Notes: generated from the letters alone by a model not told the origin. Positions 7,949-17,354 are shown, counted from the first letter of the stretch. The stretch is DNA of 64,000 nucleotides from Thalassospira sp. HJ (GCF_000948415.1 NZ_JYII01000010.1:248001-312000); one strand, 5' to 3'. A program made the numbers and translations.

Positions 7949-8935
7949 ATGCTTATCGTCACCGGTGGCGCCGGGTTTATCGGTTCCAATATTGTTGCGG
8001 CCCTTGAAGACCGTGGCGAAACCGACATCGTTGTCGTTGATCGCCTGCGCGATGGCATCAAATGGAAAAACATCGCCAAGCGGAACCTGCGCGACATTGT
8101 CCATCCCGACGAATTGCCTGCTTTCCTTGAACAGCATGCCGGCGATGTCGAGGCGATTTTCCATATGGGCGCGATTTCCGCGACCACGGAAACCGATGCT
8201 GACAAGATCGTTGCCAACAACCTGAAACTGACGACCTGGCTTTGGGAATGGTGTTCGCGCCATTCATCGCGCCTGATCTATGCATCCTCGGCCGCCACAT
8301 ACGGCGATGGCAAGCAGGGCTTTGATGACAGCTTTGATGAAGCCGATATGGCGAAGCTCGCACCGCTCAATGCCTATGGCTGGTCCAAGCATGCGACCGA
8401 CCGCCGGTTCCGCCGCATCCTTGATCAGAACGGTTTCCGGCCGAAACAGTGGGCGGGGCTTAAGTTCTTTAACGTCTATGGCCCGAACGAGTACCACAAG
8501 GGCGGCATGCGTTCGGTGGTGTCACAGCTGTTTGACAAGCTTTCCAATGGTGAGACCGCAACCCTGTTTAAATCGCATCATCCCGACTACGAAGATGGCG
8601 GGCAGCTGCGTGACTTTGTCTGGGTTGGGGATGTTGTCGAGATCATCATGTGGCTTTATGACAACCCGAATGTCAGCGACCTTTTCAATATCGGAACCGG
8701 CAAGGCGCGCAGCTTCAAGGATCTGGCACTGGCGGTGTTTGCTGCCATGGGCAAGGAGCCCGACATCAAGTTCGTGCCGACGCCGGAAGCGATCCGCGAC
8801 AAGTACCAGTATTTTACTGAGGCCAATATGACCAAGCTGCGCAAGGCGGGATACGGCAAGGAAATGACGTCGCTTGAAGACGGGGTGCGGTCCTATGTGC
8901 AGGATTATCTTGCGACCGAGGATGCGTTCCGCTGA
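7949..8935 (+). CDS. hldD: ADP-L-glycero-D-manno-heptose 6-epimerase
   Basis: The 328-residue short-chain dehydrogenase/reductase begins LIVTGGAGFIGSNIVAAL (NADP-binding glycine motif, residues about 2-19) and has the Tyr-x3-Lys catalytic pair in AYGWSKHATD (about 145-154). The DRLRDGIKWKNIAKRNLRDIVHPDELPAF block is characteristic of HldD. It makes the heptose precursor of the LPS inner core. AGGAG lies six bases before the ATG. It is the first gene of a plus-strand run with lgt and the methyltransferase gene. Confidence 0.93.
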   Translation: MLIVTGGAGFIGSNIVAALEDRGETDIVVVDRLRDGIKWKNIAKRNLRDIVHPDELPAFLEQHAGDVEAIFHMGAISATTETDADKIVANNLKLTTWLWEWCSRHSSRLIYASSAATYGDGKQGFDDSFDEADMAKLAPLNAYGWSKHATDRRFRRILDQNGFRPKQWAGLKFFNVYGPNEYHKGGMRSVVSQLFDKLSNGETATLFKSHHPDYEDGGQLRDFVWVGDVVEIIMWLYDNPNVSDLFNIGTGKARSFKDLALAVFAAMGKEPDIKFVPTPEAIRDKYQYFTEANMTKLRKAGYGKEMTSLEDGVRSYVQDYLATEDAFR

Positions 8936-9042
8936 TGTGAGCCGCGTAGGACCGGGCGGCTTGCCATGATGCTGCCCAACTCCTTTGCGACTTCAGCACC
9001 ACACGCCCATCAACACCCAATAGCTGATCCGGAGTTTTCCAG

Positions 9043-9876
9043 ATGCTGAGCCTTGCCTTTCCGGCGATAGACCCGATTGCGATTTCCATCGGCCCGATTG
9101 CCATTCGCTGGTATGCGCTGGCCTATATTGCCGGTCTGCTGCTGGGCTGGAAATATGTGGTCTATTACTGCACCAAAACGCCGAACATCATGAGCAAGCG
9201 CGATGTTGATGATTTGCTGTTCTGGGCGACACTTGGTGTGATCCTTGGCGGGCGGTTGGGCTATATCCTGTTTTACAATCTGGATTATTACCTGGATAAC
9301 CCGGCCAATATCCTGAAGGTCTGGCAGGGTGGCATGGCGTTCCATGGCGGGTTCATGGGTGTGATCCTGGCTATCATTCTGTTTGCCAGAAAGCGCGGAA
9401 TTTCGATCCTGGCCGTGCTGGATGCTGCCGCGGTCGCAACCCCGATCGGGCTGTTCTTTGGCCGGATTGCCAATTTCATCAATGGCGAACTTTATGGCCG
9501 CACGACCGACGTTGCCTGGGGCATTGTGTTCCCCAATGGCGGCCCGGAACCGCGCCATCCAAGCCAGCTTTATGAAGCGCTGCTTGAAGGGCTGATCCTG
9601 TTTGTTGTGCTGTTTGTCCTGTCGCGCAATGCATTTATCCGCCATCGTCCGGGTATTCTGGGCGGCACGTTCGTGGCCGGCTATGGCATTTCGCGCATCA
9701 TTGTCGAATTCTTCCGCCAGCCCGATGCCCAGCTGGGTTACTTTGCCGGTGGCATCACCATGGGTCAGATCCTGTCGATCCCGATGGTGCTGGTTGGGGT
9801 CGCATGTATTGTCTATGCGCTGAAATCCGAGCCGATTGAAACCCGGGTCCATCCCAAAGAAGCCGAAAACGCGTAA
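9043..9876 (+). CDS. lgt: Phosphatidylglycerol--prolipoprotein diacylglyceryl transferase
   Basis: This 277-residue, seven-membrane-segment inner membrane enzyme puts diacylglycerol on the lipobox Cys of prolipoproteins. The landmarks are IRWYALAYIAGLLLGW near the start, HGGFMGV (about 104-110) and the family signature GRIANFINGELYGRTTD (about 141-157) with catalytic-region residues and RHPSQLYEALLEG after it. All are intact. Its stop lies seven bases before the methyltransferase ATG, implying cotranscription. Confidence 0.96.
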   Translation: MLSLAFPAIDPIAISIGPIAIRWYALAYIAGLLLGWKYVVYYCTKTPNIMSKRDVDDLLFWATLGVILGGRLGYILFYNLDYYLDNPANILKVWQGGMAFHGGFMGVILAIILFARKRGISILAVLDAAAVATPIGLFFGRIANFINGELYGRTTDVAWGIVFPNGGPEPRHPSQLYEALLEGLILFVVLFVLSRNAFIRHRPGILGGTFVAGYGISRIIVEFFRQPDAQLGYFAGGITMGQILSIPMVLVGVACIVYALKSEPIETRVHPKEAENA

Positions 9877-9883
9877 CGTAAAG

Positions 9884-11011
9884 ATGACTTCCGAGACCGA
9901 CAGCCCGCTTTTGGCCCATATCAAGCGCCGGATCAATGTATCCGGGCCGATCACCATTGCCGATTTCATGACCGAGGCACTGGCCCATCCGGAATACGGC
10001 TATTACCGCAAGCAGGACCCGTTTGGTCGTGCCGGTGATTTCATCACTGCCCCGGAAGTCAGCCAGATGTTTGGCGAACTGATCGGGCTTTGGGCCGCGG
10101 TCACCTGGCAACAGATGGGCTGCCCGCCAAAGATCGATCTGATCGAGTTGGGACCGGGGCGTGGGACGCTGATGTCTGATGCGCTGCGCGCCGTGCGCAA
10201 TGTGCCGGGCTTTGGTGATGCCCTGACCGTGCGGTTTGTTGAAACCAGCCCGGTTTTGCGCACCCATCAGCAAACCGCGATAATGGCTTATGGCATTCCG
10301 GCGACCTGGCATGAAACGTTTGATGACATTCCGACGCGCGCCAATGTTCCGGCAATTGTTATTGGTAACGAGTTCTTCGATGCGCTGCCGATCCGTCAGT
10401 TCGAACGTGGCGAAAAAGGCTGGGCCGAACGGCTGGTGGGTGTTGATGCCAAAACCGGCGAGCTTGGCTTTGTCCGTGGGGCGGAAACACCGATCACCGA
10501 TGCGCTGATCCCGGCCACCATGCGCGGGGCGGCAAAGAAAGGTGATATCTTTGAAAGCTGCGCACCGGCCATCGCCATTGCCGATCAGATCGCAAGGCGA
10601 CTGAATGAAACGGGCGGCGGGGCACTGTTTATTGATTATGGCCATCCCGGCAGTGCGTTTGGCGATACGTTCCAGGCCCTGATGGGCCATGAATATCATC
10701 CGGTTCTGAGCAATCCGGGCGATGCGGATTTGACCGCGCATGTCGATTTTGCCGCCATCGGGAGGGCGATGAACGAAGCAGGTGCGCGCACTGGTGCCGT
10801 TCTGACCCAAGGGACTTTCTTGCGCATGCTCGGCATTGAACAACGGGCCGAACTTTTGAAAACCAATGCCGATGACGATCAGCAAACCGCGATTGATCAG
10901 GCCCTGTCGCGGTTGATCGATGCCGATCAGATGGGAACGCTTTTTAAAGTTCTGATCGGATATGGTCGTGATACCACCCCGCCGCCTTGCGTCAGTGGCG
11001 TGGCGGGTTAG
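9884..11011 (+). CDS. Class I SAM-dependent methyltransferase, NDUFAF7/MidA family
   Basis: From the ATG at 9884 (seven bases after lgt) the product has 375 residues. It begins with ISVADFM-like text (RRINVSGPITIADFMTEALAHPEYGYYRKQDPFGRAGDFITAPEVSQMFGELIG), the signature of the NDUFAF7/SAM-MT protein family, followed by the SAM-binding loop IELGPGRGTLMSDALR (about 89-104) and GNEFFDALP. The mitochondrial relative methylates an Arg in complex I subunit NDUFS2; a role on bacterial NuoD is possible but not shown. The stop codon TAG is formed by the edge of a palindromic element at 11009, so the original C-terminus may have differed. Confidence 0.85.
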   Translation: MTSETDSPLLAHIKRRINVSGPITIADFMTEALAHPEYGYYRKQDPFGRAGDFITAPEVSQMFGELIGLWAAVTWQQMGCPPKIDLIELGPGRGTLMSDALRAVRNVPGFGDALTVRFVETSPVLRTHQQTAIMAYGIPATWHETFDDIPTRANVPAIVIGNEFFDALPIRQFERGEKGWAERLVGVDAKTGELGFVRGAETPITDALIPATMRGAAKKGDIFESCAPAIAIADQIARRLNETGGGALFIDYGHPGSAFGDTFQALMGHEYHPVLSNPGDADLTAHVDFAAIGRAMNEAGARTGAVLTQGTFLRMLGIEQRAELLKTNADDDQQTAIDQALSRLIDADQMGTLFKVLIGYGRDTTPPPCVSGVAG

Positions 11012-11279
11012 GGCCTGTTGATGATCAGGATATCGCCGTGGTTGCCGCCTAAGGGCGCGAAATTAGGAGTGAGGACGCAGGACATGCTTGGTATATTCAA
11101 GGACGCGGGACGCGGTTTCGCGCCCTTAGGCGACAATCCCTCTGGGACGGGGCGTATTTTCCCACCTGCGGCGTCGCGGCTGGCTTTCGTGGGACCTGCC
11201 ACGCTGCGCCATCCCCTTCTTGCAGGTGGGAAAATACGATCCCGCCACGACGGCATCCTGATTATCAACAGGCCCTGAA
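11009..11279. mobile_element. Palindromic MITE-like element between methyltransferase and pgeF
   Basis: Near-perfect inverted repeats of about 30 bases (GGGCCTGTTGATGATCAGGA and beyond) bound the element at 11011-11040 and 11249-11278. Two inner long hairpins are seen: 11041-11067 with 11111-11137 (GCCTAAGGGCGCGAAA type) and 11154-11169 with 11222-11237 (GTATTTTCCCACCTGC). Size and three-stem layout match the elements at 7557 and 52419; inner sequence similarity is only local (for example TGCGCCATCCCCTT versus TGCGTCAAACCCCTT). It splits what would otherwise be a compact gene run. Frames across it on both strands are not genes. Confidence 0.65.
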
Positions 11280-11321
11280 TTGATCGCGACCGGAACGGTT
11301 TTGGGAACGGAGCAGGCCAGC

Positions 11322-12143
11322 ATGACACATCCGATCAGCAGCGGGATTGAACGCAGCACCAACGGGCTGACCTGGTTTGAAGCAGGCAACCTGTCGGAGA
11401 CGGATGGATTGCGCCACGGGTTCTTAAGCCGCAAGGGCGGGGTCAGTGACGGTATTCATGGCGGGCTTAATGTCGGTTTCGGATCTGATGATGACAAGGG
11501 TCGCGTGGCCGAGAACCGCGCACGCGCCGCATCGGCGTTTGACACCAGTGCCGATCGCCTGACCACGGTCTATCAGGTGCATGGCATTGATGTTGTTGTC
11601 CTTGATAAGCCGCTTTCGCGTGATGAGGCCCCCAAGGCCGACGCGATGGTGACAGATCGCCCGAACATCATGCTGGGTATTCTGACCGCGGATTGCACGC
11701 CGGTTCTGTTTCATGATCCGGTTGCGGGTGTGATCGGCGCCTGCCATTCCGGTTGGCGCGGATCGCATGGTGGCATTTCGGCCAGCACGGTGGAAGCGAT
11801 GGAAAAGCTTGGTGCCAAGCGCGAAAACATTCACGCCGCTGTTGGTCCGTGCATTGCGCGCAAATCCTATGAGGTCGACGGTACTTTCCGAGACACCATC
11901 CTTGCGGGACCCGAAGGTGAAGACGATTTGTTTGACGCGTCGGTGCGTGATGGGCATTTCATGTTTGATCTGCCGGAATATGTGCGGCGCCGGACGATTG
12001 CGACCGGGGTGGCTTCGGTCGAGCTGGTGGCGCGTGATACGCTGGCAGAAGAGCAGCTTTTTTACAGTTACCGTCGAACGACGCTGCGCAAGGAGCCCGA
12101 TTACGGGCGGCAGCTTTCGGCGATTATGTTGACAGAGGCGTAA
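11322..12143 (+). CDS. pgeF: Multicopper polyphenol oxidase / PgeF (laccase-domain, YfiH family)
   Basis: The ATG at 11322 with GGAG nine bases upstream is preferred over a TTG at 11280 that borders the mobile element. The 273-residue product has the YfiH-family metal-site motifs: QVHGIDVV, LTADCTPVLFHD, CHSGWRGSHGG (usually HAGWRG) and VGPCIARKSYEVD, followed by the C-terminal SYRRTTLRKEPDYGRQLSAIML. Family members act as purine nucleoside phosphorylase/deaminase-like enzymes, and E. coli PgeF (YfiH) edits a cytoplasmic peptidoglycan precursor. Another reading is a purine-salvage enzyme. Confidence 0.9.
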   Translation: MTHPISSGIERSTNGLTWFEAGNLSETDGLRHGFLSRKGGVSDGIHGGLNVGFGSDDDKGRVAENRARAASAFDTSADRLTTVYQVHGIDVVVLDKPLSRDEAPKADAMVTDRPNIMLGILTADCTPVLFHDPVAGVIGACHSGWRGSHGGISASTVEAMEKLGAKRENIHAAVGPCIARKSYEVDGTFRDTILAGPEGEDDLFDASVRDGHFMFDLPEYVRRRTIATGVASVELVARDTLAEEQLFYSYRRTTLRKEPDYGRQLSAIMLTEA

Positions 12144-12147
12144 CGTC

Positions 12148-12216
12148 ATGCCGCATTTGATCATGCTGTTCTTCTTTATGATCGTCGCGACCATGGTCGG
12201 TTGTGTGATGATGTGA
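12148..12216 (+). CDS. Possible 22-residue hydrophobic peptide
   Basis: A 22-codon frame starts four bases after the pgeF stop and ends 17 bases before the next start. It encodes MPHLIMLFFFMIVATMVGCVMM, nearly all hydrophobic, like one membrane helix or a short lipoprotein-like signal with VGC. Its tight fit between two genes suggests either a translated coupling ORF or chance. No ribosome site is obvious. Confidence 0.3.
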   Translation: MPHLIMLFFFMIVATMVGCVMM

Positions 12217-12233
12217 GCACGAAAATATCCCTG

Positions 12234-13247
12234 ATGAAATCTTTCCTGCGTTCTGTTGTTTTGATGTTTGCCATGGCCGGGTTGCTTGCGGCCTGCGGTG
12301 ATTTGCCGCGCCCGTTCGAAGGGGCTGGTCGTGCTGGTGACCCGGGCTTGCTTGAGCTGCGCGATACCGGAACCGTTCGGGTCGAGGCCACCGAAGATTT
12401 GCCCGACGGGGCATCCGTCCATCTGGCACGCGCGATGGCACGCGCCCTTCGCCTGCGAGATATTCCGGCCTATAGCGAAACCGATACCGGTGGTGATTAC
12501 ATTCTGCGCCCGAATGTGCAGGCCAGCCTGACCGATAATGGGGCGGCACTTGATATCACCTGGGTTCTGATGCGCCCGGACGGGCTTGCGATTGATACCA
12601 CCCGATCAACTGGCGAGTTGGCAGCTGATCAATGGTTTGCCGATCAGCCCACGGGGCCTGAGGAAAACAACCTCGCCATCCCGCAAGAACTGGTCGAGAA
12701 AGTCCGCGAGCTTGAAGGCAAGGCGGATGACCCGTTGGCAAAAACCTATGAAGGGTTGGTCGCCCAGCCAGCAGACGAGATTGCCTTTATGATCACCGGC
12801 GACCGGTCGTCGCTTCGGGCAGCCCCGGTGATGAAGGTGGCGCTCATTGATTTTGCCGGTGCGCCGGGGGATGGCAACACGGCCCTTGCGCGGTCTGCCG
12901 GGGCATTGCTGCAGGCGCGCGGCATCACGGTTGATAACCGCGAGATGGATGAAAACAGTGTCATCCTGTCTGCGACCATTAATGTCAGTCCGGTTGAAGA
13001 AAAAACCACGACCCCGCTTGATCGGGTGTCGATCGAATGGATCATCATGGAAGTTGATGGCACGGAACTGGGGCAGATGAACCAGAACAATGTCGTGCCG
13101 CGCGGTCAGCTTGATGAGCGGTGGGGCACGGTCGCGTCCCTTGCTGCACAGGCGGCGGTCGAAACCCTTGAAGGGGTTTTGGGCCAGATCGCAAACAGCA
13201 AGAAGCTTCAACTGCGCGATGATAATAAAACGGCATCGGTGCGTTAA
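12234..13247 (+). CDS. Outer-membrane-type lipoprotein of unknown function
   Basis: From the ATG at 12234 the 337-residue product starts MKSFLRSVVLMFAMAGLLAACGD, a lipoprotein signal peptide with lipobox LAAC (Cys at about residue 20). The mature part has no membrane segment. It is rich in short strands (YILRPNVQASLTDNGAALDITWVLMRPDG and NSVILSATINVSPVEE), suggesting two related periplasmic domains. I do not recognise a named family. The longer frame from 12201 is rejected because it buries the signal peptide. Secretion and lipidation would depend on Lgt, encoded upstream. Confidence 0.75.
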   Translation: MKSFLRSVVLMFAMAGLLAACGDLPRPFEGAGRAGDPGLLELRDTGTVRVEATEDLPDGASVHLARAMARALRLRDIPAYSETDTGGDYILRPNVQASLTDNGAALDITWVLMRPDGLAIDTTRSTGELAADQWFADQPTGPEENNLAIPQELVEKVRELEGKADDPLAKTYEGLVAQPADEIAFMITGDRSSLRAAPVMKVALIDFAGAPGDGNTALARSAGALLQARGITVDNREMDENSVILSATINVSPVEEKTTTPLDRVSIEWIIMEVDGTELGQMNQNNVVPRGQLDERWGTVASLAAQAAVETLEGVLGQIANSKKLQLRDDNKTASVR

Positions 13248-13552
13248 ACCCGTTGCATGAAATGGCCGATGGGCAGGGTGTGCATGACAGCCTTGTCGTT
13301 ATTCGGCATTGGCCCCATTTACAGACTGTTAACGGCTGGTTATAAAGCCGCCGCGATCTGCGGACATGCAGAATTGCCGCGTTTTGGTCTTTGAGTGTCG
13401 TGAAGGTGTCGTTGATTGCGGCGGAAATTCCCAGTTTCCGGGCTGTTGGGCGACAAGGGCAAACAGGGCTGAGGGCGGCTATCTGTTCGGGTCGGAGTCG
13501 CAAAAAGATTTAGTTATTCGCTTTCCCGGCACCCATTAACCGAGGCCCCGCT
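13248..13552. other. Intergenic region with the prs promoter
   Basis: These 305 bases separate the lipoprotein gene from prs. Apart from a consensus-like promoter (annotated separately) and the prs leader of about 200 bases, I see no gene. The long leader could carry regulation, but no riboswitch fold was recognised. Confidence 0.5.
13318..13346 (+). promoter_or_regulatory. Sigma-70 type promoter upstream of prs
   Basis: TTTACA and TATAAA hexamers are separated by exactly 17 bases. Transcription from here would give a leader of about 200 bases before the prs start. Confidence 0.55.
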
Positions 13553-14485
13553 ATGAAGATCCTCGCTGGTAACAGTAACCGCCCGTTGGCTGAGGCAATT
13601 GCTGACCATCTTAATCTGCCGCTTACCCGTGCAGATGTTAAGCGTTTCTCTGATGAGGAAATCTGGTGCGAAATTCAGGAAAACGTCCGCGGTGAGGACG
13701 TTTTTGTGATTCAGAGCACCTCTTATCCTGCAAACGACAACCTGATGGAACTGCTGGTGATGCTTGATGCGCTGCGCCGCGGTTCGGCACGTCGTATCAC
13801 GGCCGTCATGCCGTATTTCGGCTATGCCCGTCAGGACCGTAAATCGGGTCCTCGTACCCCGATTTCGGCGAAACTGGTTGCCAACCTGATCACGGTTGCC
13901 GGTGCAGACCGCGTTCTGACCATGGACCTTCATGCCGGTCAGATTCAGGGCTTCTTCGATATTCCGCTTGATAACCTGTTTGCGTCCCCGGTTCTGACCA
14001 GCGACATCCGCAACAAGTTTGAAGGCCAGAAACTGGTTATCGTTAGCCCGGACGTTGGTGGTGTGGCGCGCGCGCGTTCCGTTGCAAAACGTCTGGACGC
14101 TGAACTGGCGATCATCGACAAACGTCGTCCGCAGGCCGGTGTTTCCGAAGTCATGAACGTCATTGGTGACGTCAAGGACGCAGCTTGCATCCTGGTTGAT
14201 GACATCGTTGATTCCGCTGGTACGCTTTGCAATGCGGCTGGTGCGCTGAAAGATCGTGGTGCATCCTCGGTTGCGGCTTATGTTTCGCATGGCGTTCTGT
14301 CTGGCCCGGCGGTTGAGCGTATTGCCAATTCGCCGATGACCGAAGTCGTTACCAGTGATTCGATCAAGGCATCGGATGCGGTACGTGATTGCGGAAAAAT
14401 CAGACAGCTTCCGATTGCCCCGCTGATGGCTGAAGCCATCCGCCGCATTTCGGAAGAAAAATCTGTTTCCGTTCTTTTCGATTGA
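13553..14485 (+). CDS. prs: Ribose-phosphate pyrophosphokinase
   Basis: This 310-residue enzyme makes PRPP from ribose 5-phosphate and ATP for nucleotide, His and Trp synthesis. The N-terminus [40 protein letters not shown], the catalytic flexible loop region [18 protein letters not shown] (about 99-116), the Mg-binding [12 protein letters not shown] (about 126-137) and the PRPP loop [19 protein letters not shown] are all present. CGAGG precedes the ATG. It leads a run with rplY, pth and ychF, a common arrangement in proteobacteria. Confidence 0.97.
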   Translation: MKILAGNSNRPLAEAIADHLNLPLTRADVKRFSDEEIWCEIQENVRGEDVFVIQSTSYPANDNLMELLVMLDALRRGSARRITAVMPYFGYARQDRKSGPRTPISAKLVANLITVAGADRVLTMDLHAGQIQGFFDIPLDNLFASPVLTSDIRNKFEGQKLVIVSPDVGGVARARSVAKRLDAELAIIDKRRPQAGVSEVMNVIGDVKDAACILVDDIVDSAGTLCNAAGALKDRGASSVAAYVSHGVLSGPAVERIANSPMTEVVTSDSIKASDAVRDCGKIRQLPIAPLMAEAIRRISEEKSVSVLFD

Positions 14486-14502
14486 GGGTATAAGGCCCTC
14501 GC

Positions 14503-14540
14503 TGCGGTGGCACCCCTGGAGGCCACCGCACTTGTTTTCG
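14503..14540 (+). terminator. Terminator-like hairpin after prs
   Basis: The stem TGCGGTGG/CCACCGCA with a 12-base loop is followed by CTTGTTTTCG, about 18 bases after the prs stop. It may limit read-through into rplY or act as an rplY leader element. Confidence 0.6.
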
Positions 14541-14608
14541 CAGGCTTTCAGCGGTGAATCTCACCAACCTGCGGGGGCAAATTACTTTTAGTTCAAGGAG
14601 ATTTTCCG

Positions 14609-15241
14609 ATGGCAAATACTGTTATCAATGCGGAAATCCGTGAACGGGCCGGAAAGGGGGCCGCCCGTGCCGTGCGTCGTGCCGGTATGGTCCCTGGTGT
14701 TATCTATGGTGCAAAACAGGATCCTGTTCTGTTCCAGGTTGACCCGCGTCCGCTTTGGAAACTTCTGCATGCGCCGGGCTTCTATTCCCACGTTCTGACC
14801 GTTCAGGTTGGCAAAGAGAAATACGAAGTTCTGCCGCGCGACGTTCAGTTCGACAAGGTTTCTGACGAAATCATGCATGTCGATCTTCTGCGCTTCTCCA
14901 AAGGCCAGACCATCAACGTTGAAGTTCCGGTTCGCTTCGAAAACGAAGAGAAATCCCCGGGCCTCAAAAAAGGTGGCGTGCTTAACATCGTTCGTCACGA
15001 CGTTGAAGTTCTCTGCGCACCGAACGCAATTCCGGAAGAGCTGGTCTTCGACCTTTCCGGTGTTGAAGTTGGTGACTCGATCCACATTTCGGCAATCAAA
15101 CTGCCGAAAGGTGTTGAGCTTACCATCACCGACCGTGACTTCACGGTTGCGACCGTTGCTGCGCCGTCTGCTCTGCGTTCGGAAGAGTCTGAATCTTCTG
15201 ACGAAGAAGGCGAAGCAGAAGCAGAATCGACCGAAGAATAA
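14609..15241 (+). CDS. rplY: 50S ribosomal protein L25/general stress protein Ctc
   Basis: The 210-residue Ctc-form L25 binds 5S rRNA. It starts with the L25 domain (NAEIRERAGKGAARAVRRAGMVPGVIYGAKQDPVLFQVD) and adds the TL5 beta domain (about 95-190) with VPVRFENEEKSPGLKKGGVLNIVRHDVEVLC. The last 25 residues are an acidic Ser/Glu tail, common in alphaproteobacterial L25. AAGGAG lies eight bases before the ATG. It is cotranscribed with pth, 15 bases downstream. Confidence 0.95.
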   Translation: MANTVINAEIRERAGKGAARAVRRAGMVPGVIYGAKQDPVLFQVDPRPLWKLLHAPGFYSHVLTVQVGKEKYEVLPRDVQFDKVSDEIMHVDLLRFSKGQTINVEVPVRFENEEKSPGLKKGGVLNIVRHDVEVLCAPNAIPEELVFDLSGVEVGDSIHISAIKLPKGVELTITDRDFTVATVAAPSALRSEESESSDEEGEAEAESTEE

Positions 15242-15256
15242 GATCGAGGTCTTACG

Positions 15257-16042
15257 ATGTTACTGGTGGTTGGATTGGGAAACCCGGGATCGGGATATGC
15301 CGCCAATCGTCACAACATTGGCTTCATGGCGGCGGACGAACTCGTCCGCCGCTATTCTTTTGGTCCCTGGCGCAAGAAGTTTCAGGGCCAGATTTCCGAA
15401 GGTGAACTGAACGGTCAGAAAGTTCTGGTTCTTAAACCGGAAACCTTCATGAACCTGTCGGGGCAAAGCGTTGGCGAAGTGCTGCGCTTTTACAAGATTC
15501 CGGTCGAAGACGTTATTGTCCTGCATGATGAGCTGGACCTGCCACCGGGCAAGCTGCGCGTCAAACGCGGCGGCGGCCATGGCGGCCATAACGGTCTGAA
15601 GTCCATTGATGCTCATTGTGGCAAGGAATATCGCCGCATTCGTTTGGGTATTGGCCATCCCGGGGATAAATCCCGCGTGCATGGCCATGTGCTTGGAGAT
15701 TTTTCCAAGGCCGAACAGGATGGCTGGCTGATGACGCTTCTTGATGCGGTGGCAGCCGAATTCGGGCGCCTGATCAAGGGCGATGACGGCGGCTTCATGA
15801 GCAAGGTTTCGGCCATTGTTTCACCGCCCAAGCCGAAAGCGCCGAAAAAGGACAAGCCGGCGGCGGACAAAGCCAAGGGTGACAAGACCAAAGATGCCGA
15901 TAACCAGCCACAGGCGGGTGAGGGGATCGATGATCTTTCAGGGGCGGCAAAGGTGCGGCTTGAGCGCGCCGATACCCCGGTCAGCAATGCAGCCTCGGCC
16001 ATGGCCGAGGCCCTTGCCAAGGCTTTTGGCAAAAAGAAATAG
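15257..16042 (+). CDS. pth: Peptidyl-tRNA hydrolase with a long basic C-terminal extension
   Basis: The catalytic domain (about 1-190) contains [28 protein letters not shown] with catalytic His in [13 protein letters not shown] and [28 protein letters not shown] with catalytic Asp and His. It frees tRNA from prematurely released peptidyl-tRNAs. The protein is 261 residues against about 190 usual. The extra tail is Lys/Ala/Pro-rich ([19 protein letters not shown] and on), probably disordered and possibly nucleic-acid binding. Such tails occur in related alphaproteobacteria. Confidence 0.95.
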   Translation: MLLVVGLGNPGSGYAANRHNIGFMAADELVRRYSFGPWRKKFQGQISEGELNGQKVLVLKPETFMNLSGQSVGEVLRFYKIPVEDVIVLHDELDLPPGKLRVKRGGGHGGHNGLKSIDAHCGKEYRRIRLGIGHPGDKSRVHGHVLGDFSKAEQDGWLMTLLDAVAAEFGRLIKGDDGGFMSKVSAIVSPPKPKAPKKDKPAADKAKGDKTKDADNQPQAGEGIDDLSGAAKVRLERADTPVSNAASAMAEALAKAFGKKK

Positions 16043-16046
16043 TCTG

Positions 16047-16068
16047 GTTTGCGCGCACGCAAACCGAT
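16047..16068 (+). other. Short hairpin between pth and ychF
   Basis: GGTTTGCG/CGCAAACC with a 4-base loop lies just after the pth stop and lacks a T run. It may be an RNA-processing or attenuating hairpin; no more can be said. Confidence 0.4.
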
Positions 16069-16106
16069 CCTGATAAACAGAAATTCAAGTTACGGAGCCC
16101 GGAAAG

Positions 16107-17210
16107 ATGGGATTCAAATGCGGTATTGTCGGTCTGCCCAACGTCGGTAAATCGACCCTTTTTAACGCCCTGACCCAGACGGCAGCGGCCGAGGCAGCAA
16201 ACTTCCCGTTCTGTACGATTGAACCCAATACCGGTCGTGTCAGTGTTCCTGATGAGCGCCTTGATAAAATCGCTGCCATTGCAGGTTCGGCCAACATCAT
16301 TCCGACCCAGCTGGAATTTGTGGATATTGCCGGTCTGGTACGTGGTGCGTCCAAAGGCGAAGGTCTGGGCAACCAGTTCCTGGCCAACATCCGCGAAACC
16401 GATGCCATCGTTCATGTGCTGCGTTGCTTTGAAGATGATGACATCACCCATGTCGATAACTCGGTCGATCCGGTCCGTGATGCGGAAACTATCGAAACCG
16501 AGCTGATGCTTGCTGACATGGAAAGCCTGGAAAAGCGTATTCCGGGTCTGCAGAAAAAGGCGCGTTCGAATGACAAGGACGCCAAGCTGACCATGGACAT
16601 GATCGAGCGCGCGCTTGAAGTGCTGCGCGAAGGCAAGCCGGCTCGTGTTGTCGAGATTGATGGCGAAGACGAAGCCAAGGCGTTTCGTATGCTGCAGCTT
16701 CTGACCAGCAAGCCGATCCTTTATGTCTGCAACGTTGATGAAGACAGTGCAGCCGAAGGCAACGAACTTTCTGCCAAAGTTGCCGCAATGGCCGAAGCAC
16801 AGGGTGCGCGTTCGGTGGTGATTTCAGCAGCGATCGAAGCCGAAGTGGCCCTGCTTGAAAGTGCCGAAGACAAGCAGGAATTCCTTGAAGGTCTTGGTCT
16901 TTCGGAAACCGGTCTCGCCCGTATCATTCGCGAAGGCTACAAGCTTCTGAACCTGCTCACCTTCTTTACGGTGGGTCCGAAAGAAGCGCGTGCATGGACC
17001 GTCTTTACCGGTGCGACTGCACCCAATGCAGCCGGGGTCATTCACACCGATTTCGAGCGCGGCTTTATTAAGGCCGAAACCATCGCCTATGACGATTTCA
17101 TCGAATTCAATGGTGAATCGGGTGCACGCGATGCCGGCAAGCTGCGTCAGGAAGGCAAGACCTACATCGTCAAGGACGGCGATATCTTCCACTTCAAATT
17201 CAACGTCTAA
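16107..17210 (+). CDS. ychF: Redox-regulated ATPase YchF (Obg family)
   Basis: The 367-residue protein has G1 GLPNVGKSTLFNALT (about 8-22), the G3 region FVDIAGLVRGASKGEGLGNQFL (about 66-87) and NVDE in place of the NKxD G4 motif, which is the change that gives YchF preference for ATP. The C-terminal TGS-like domain ends FHFKFNV, the typical YchF ending. YchF/OLA1 binds ribosomes and modulates stress responses. A terminator follows. Confidence 0.97.
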   Translation: MGFKCGIVGLPNVGKSTLFNALTQTAAAEAANFPFCTIEPNTGRVSVPDERLDKIAAIAGSANIIPTQLEFVDIAGLVRGASKGEGLGNQFLANIRETDAIVHVLRCFEDDDITHVDNSVDPVRDAETIETELMLADMESLEKRIPGLQKKARSNDKDAKLTMDMIERALEVLREGKPARVVEIDGEDEAKAFRMLQLLTSKPILYVCNVDEDSAAEGNELSAKVAAMAEAQGARSVVISAAIEAEVALLESAEDKQEFLEGLGLSETGLARIIREGYKLLNLLTFFTVGPKEARAWTVFTGATAPNAAGVIHTDFERGFIKAETIAYDDFIEFNGESGARDAGKLRQEGKTYIVKDGDIFHFKFNV

Positions 17211-17235
17211 GCCCCGGCTTTTTCGTAATGATTCT

Positions 17236-17270
17236 AAAGGCCACCGTGCAATGCGCGGTGGCCTTTGGCT
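17236..17270 (+). terminator. Rho-independent terminator of ychF
   Basis: The stem AAAGGCCACCG/CGGTGGCCTTT with a 7-base loop is followed by GGCTTTTG. Confidence 0.8.
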
Positions 17271-17354
17271 TTTGGGTGTGTGGTTTTCCCGACGCAGGGC
17301 TTGTCAAAAAGGTGAAACGCAGTCTACCTTCGCTATTGCAGCAAAGAGGACCGC

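Noticed and set aside
11008..11328. Overlapping frames on both strands of about 86-106 codons
   Set aside because: They are produced by the inverted repeats of the palindromic element and mirror each other.
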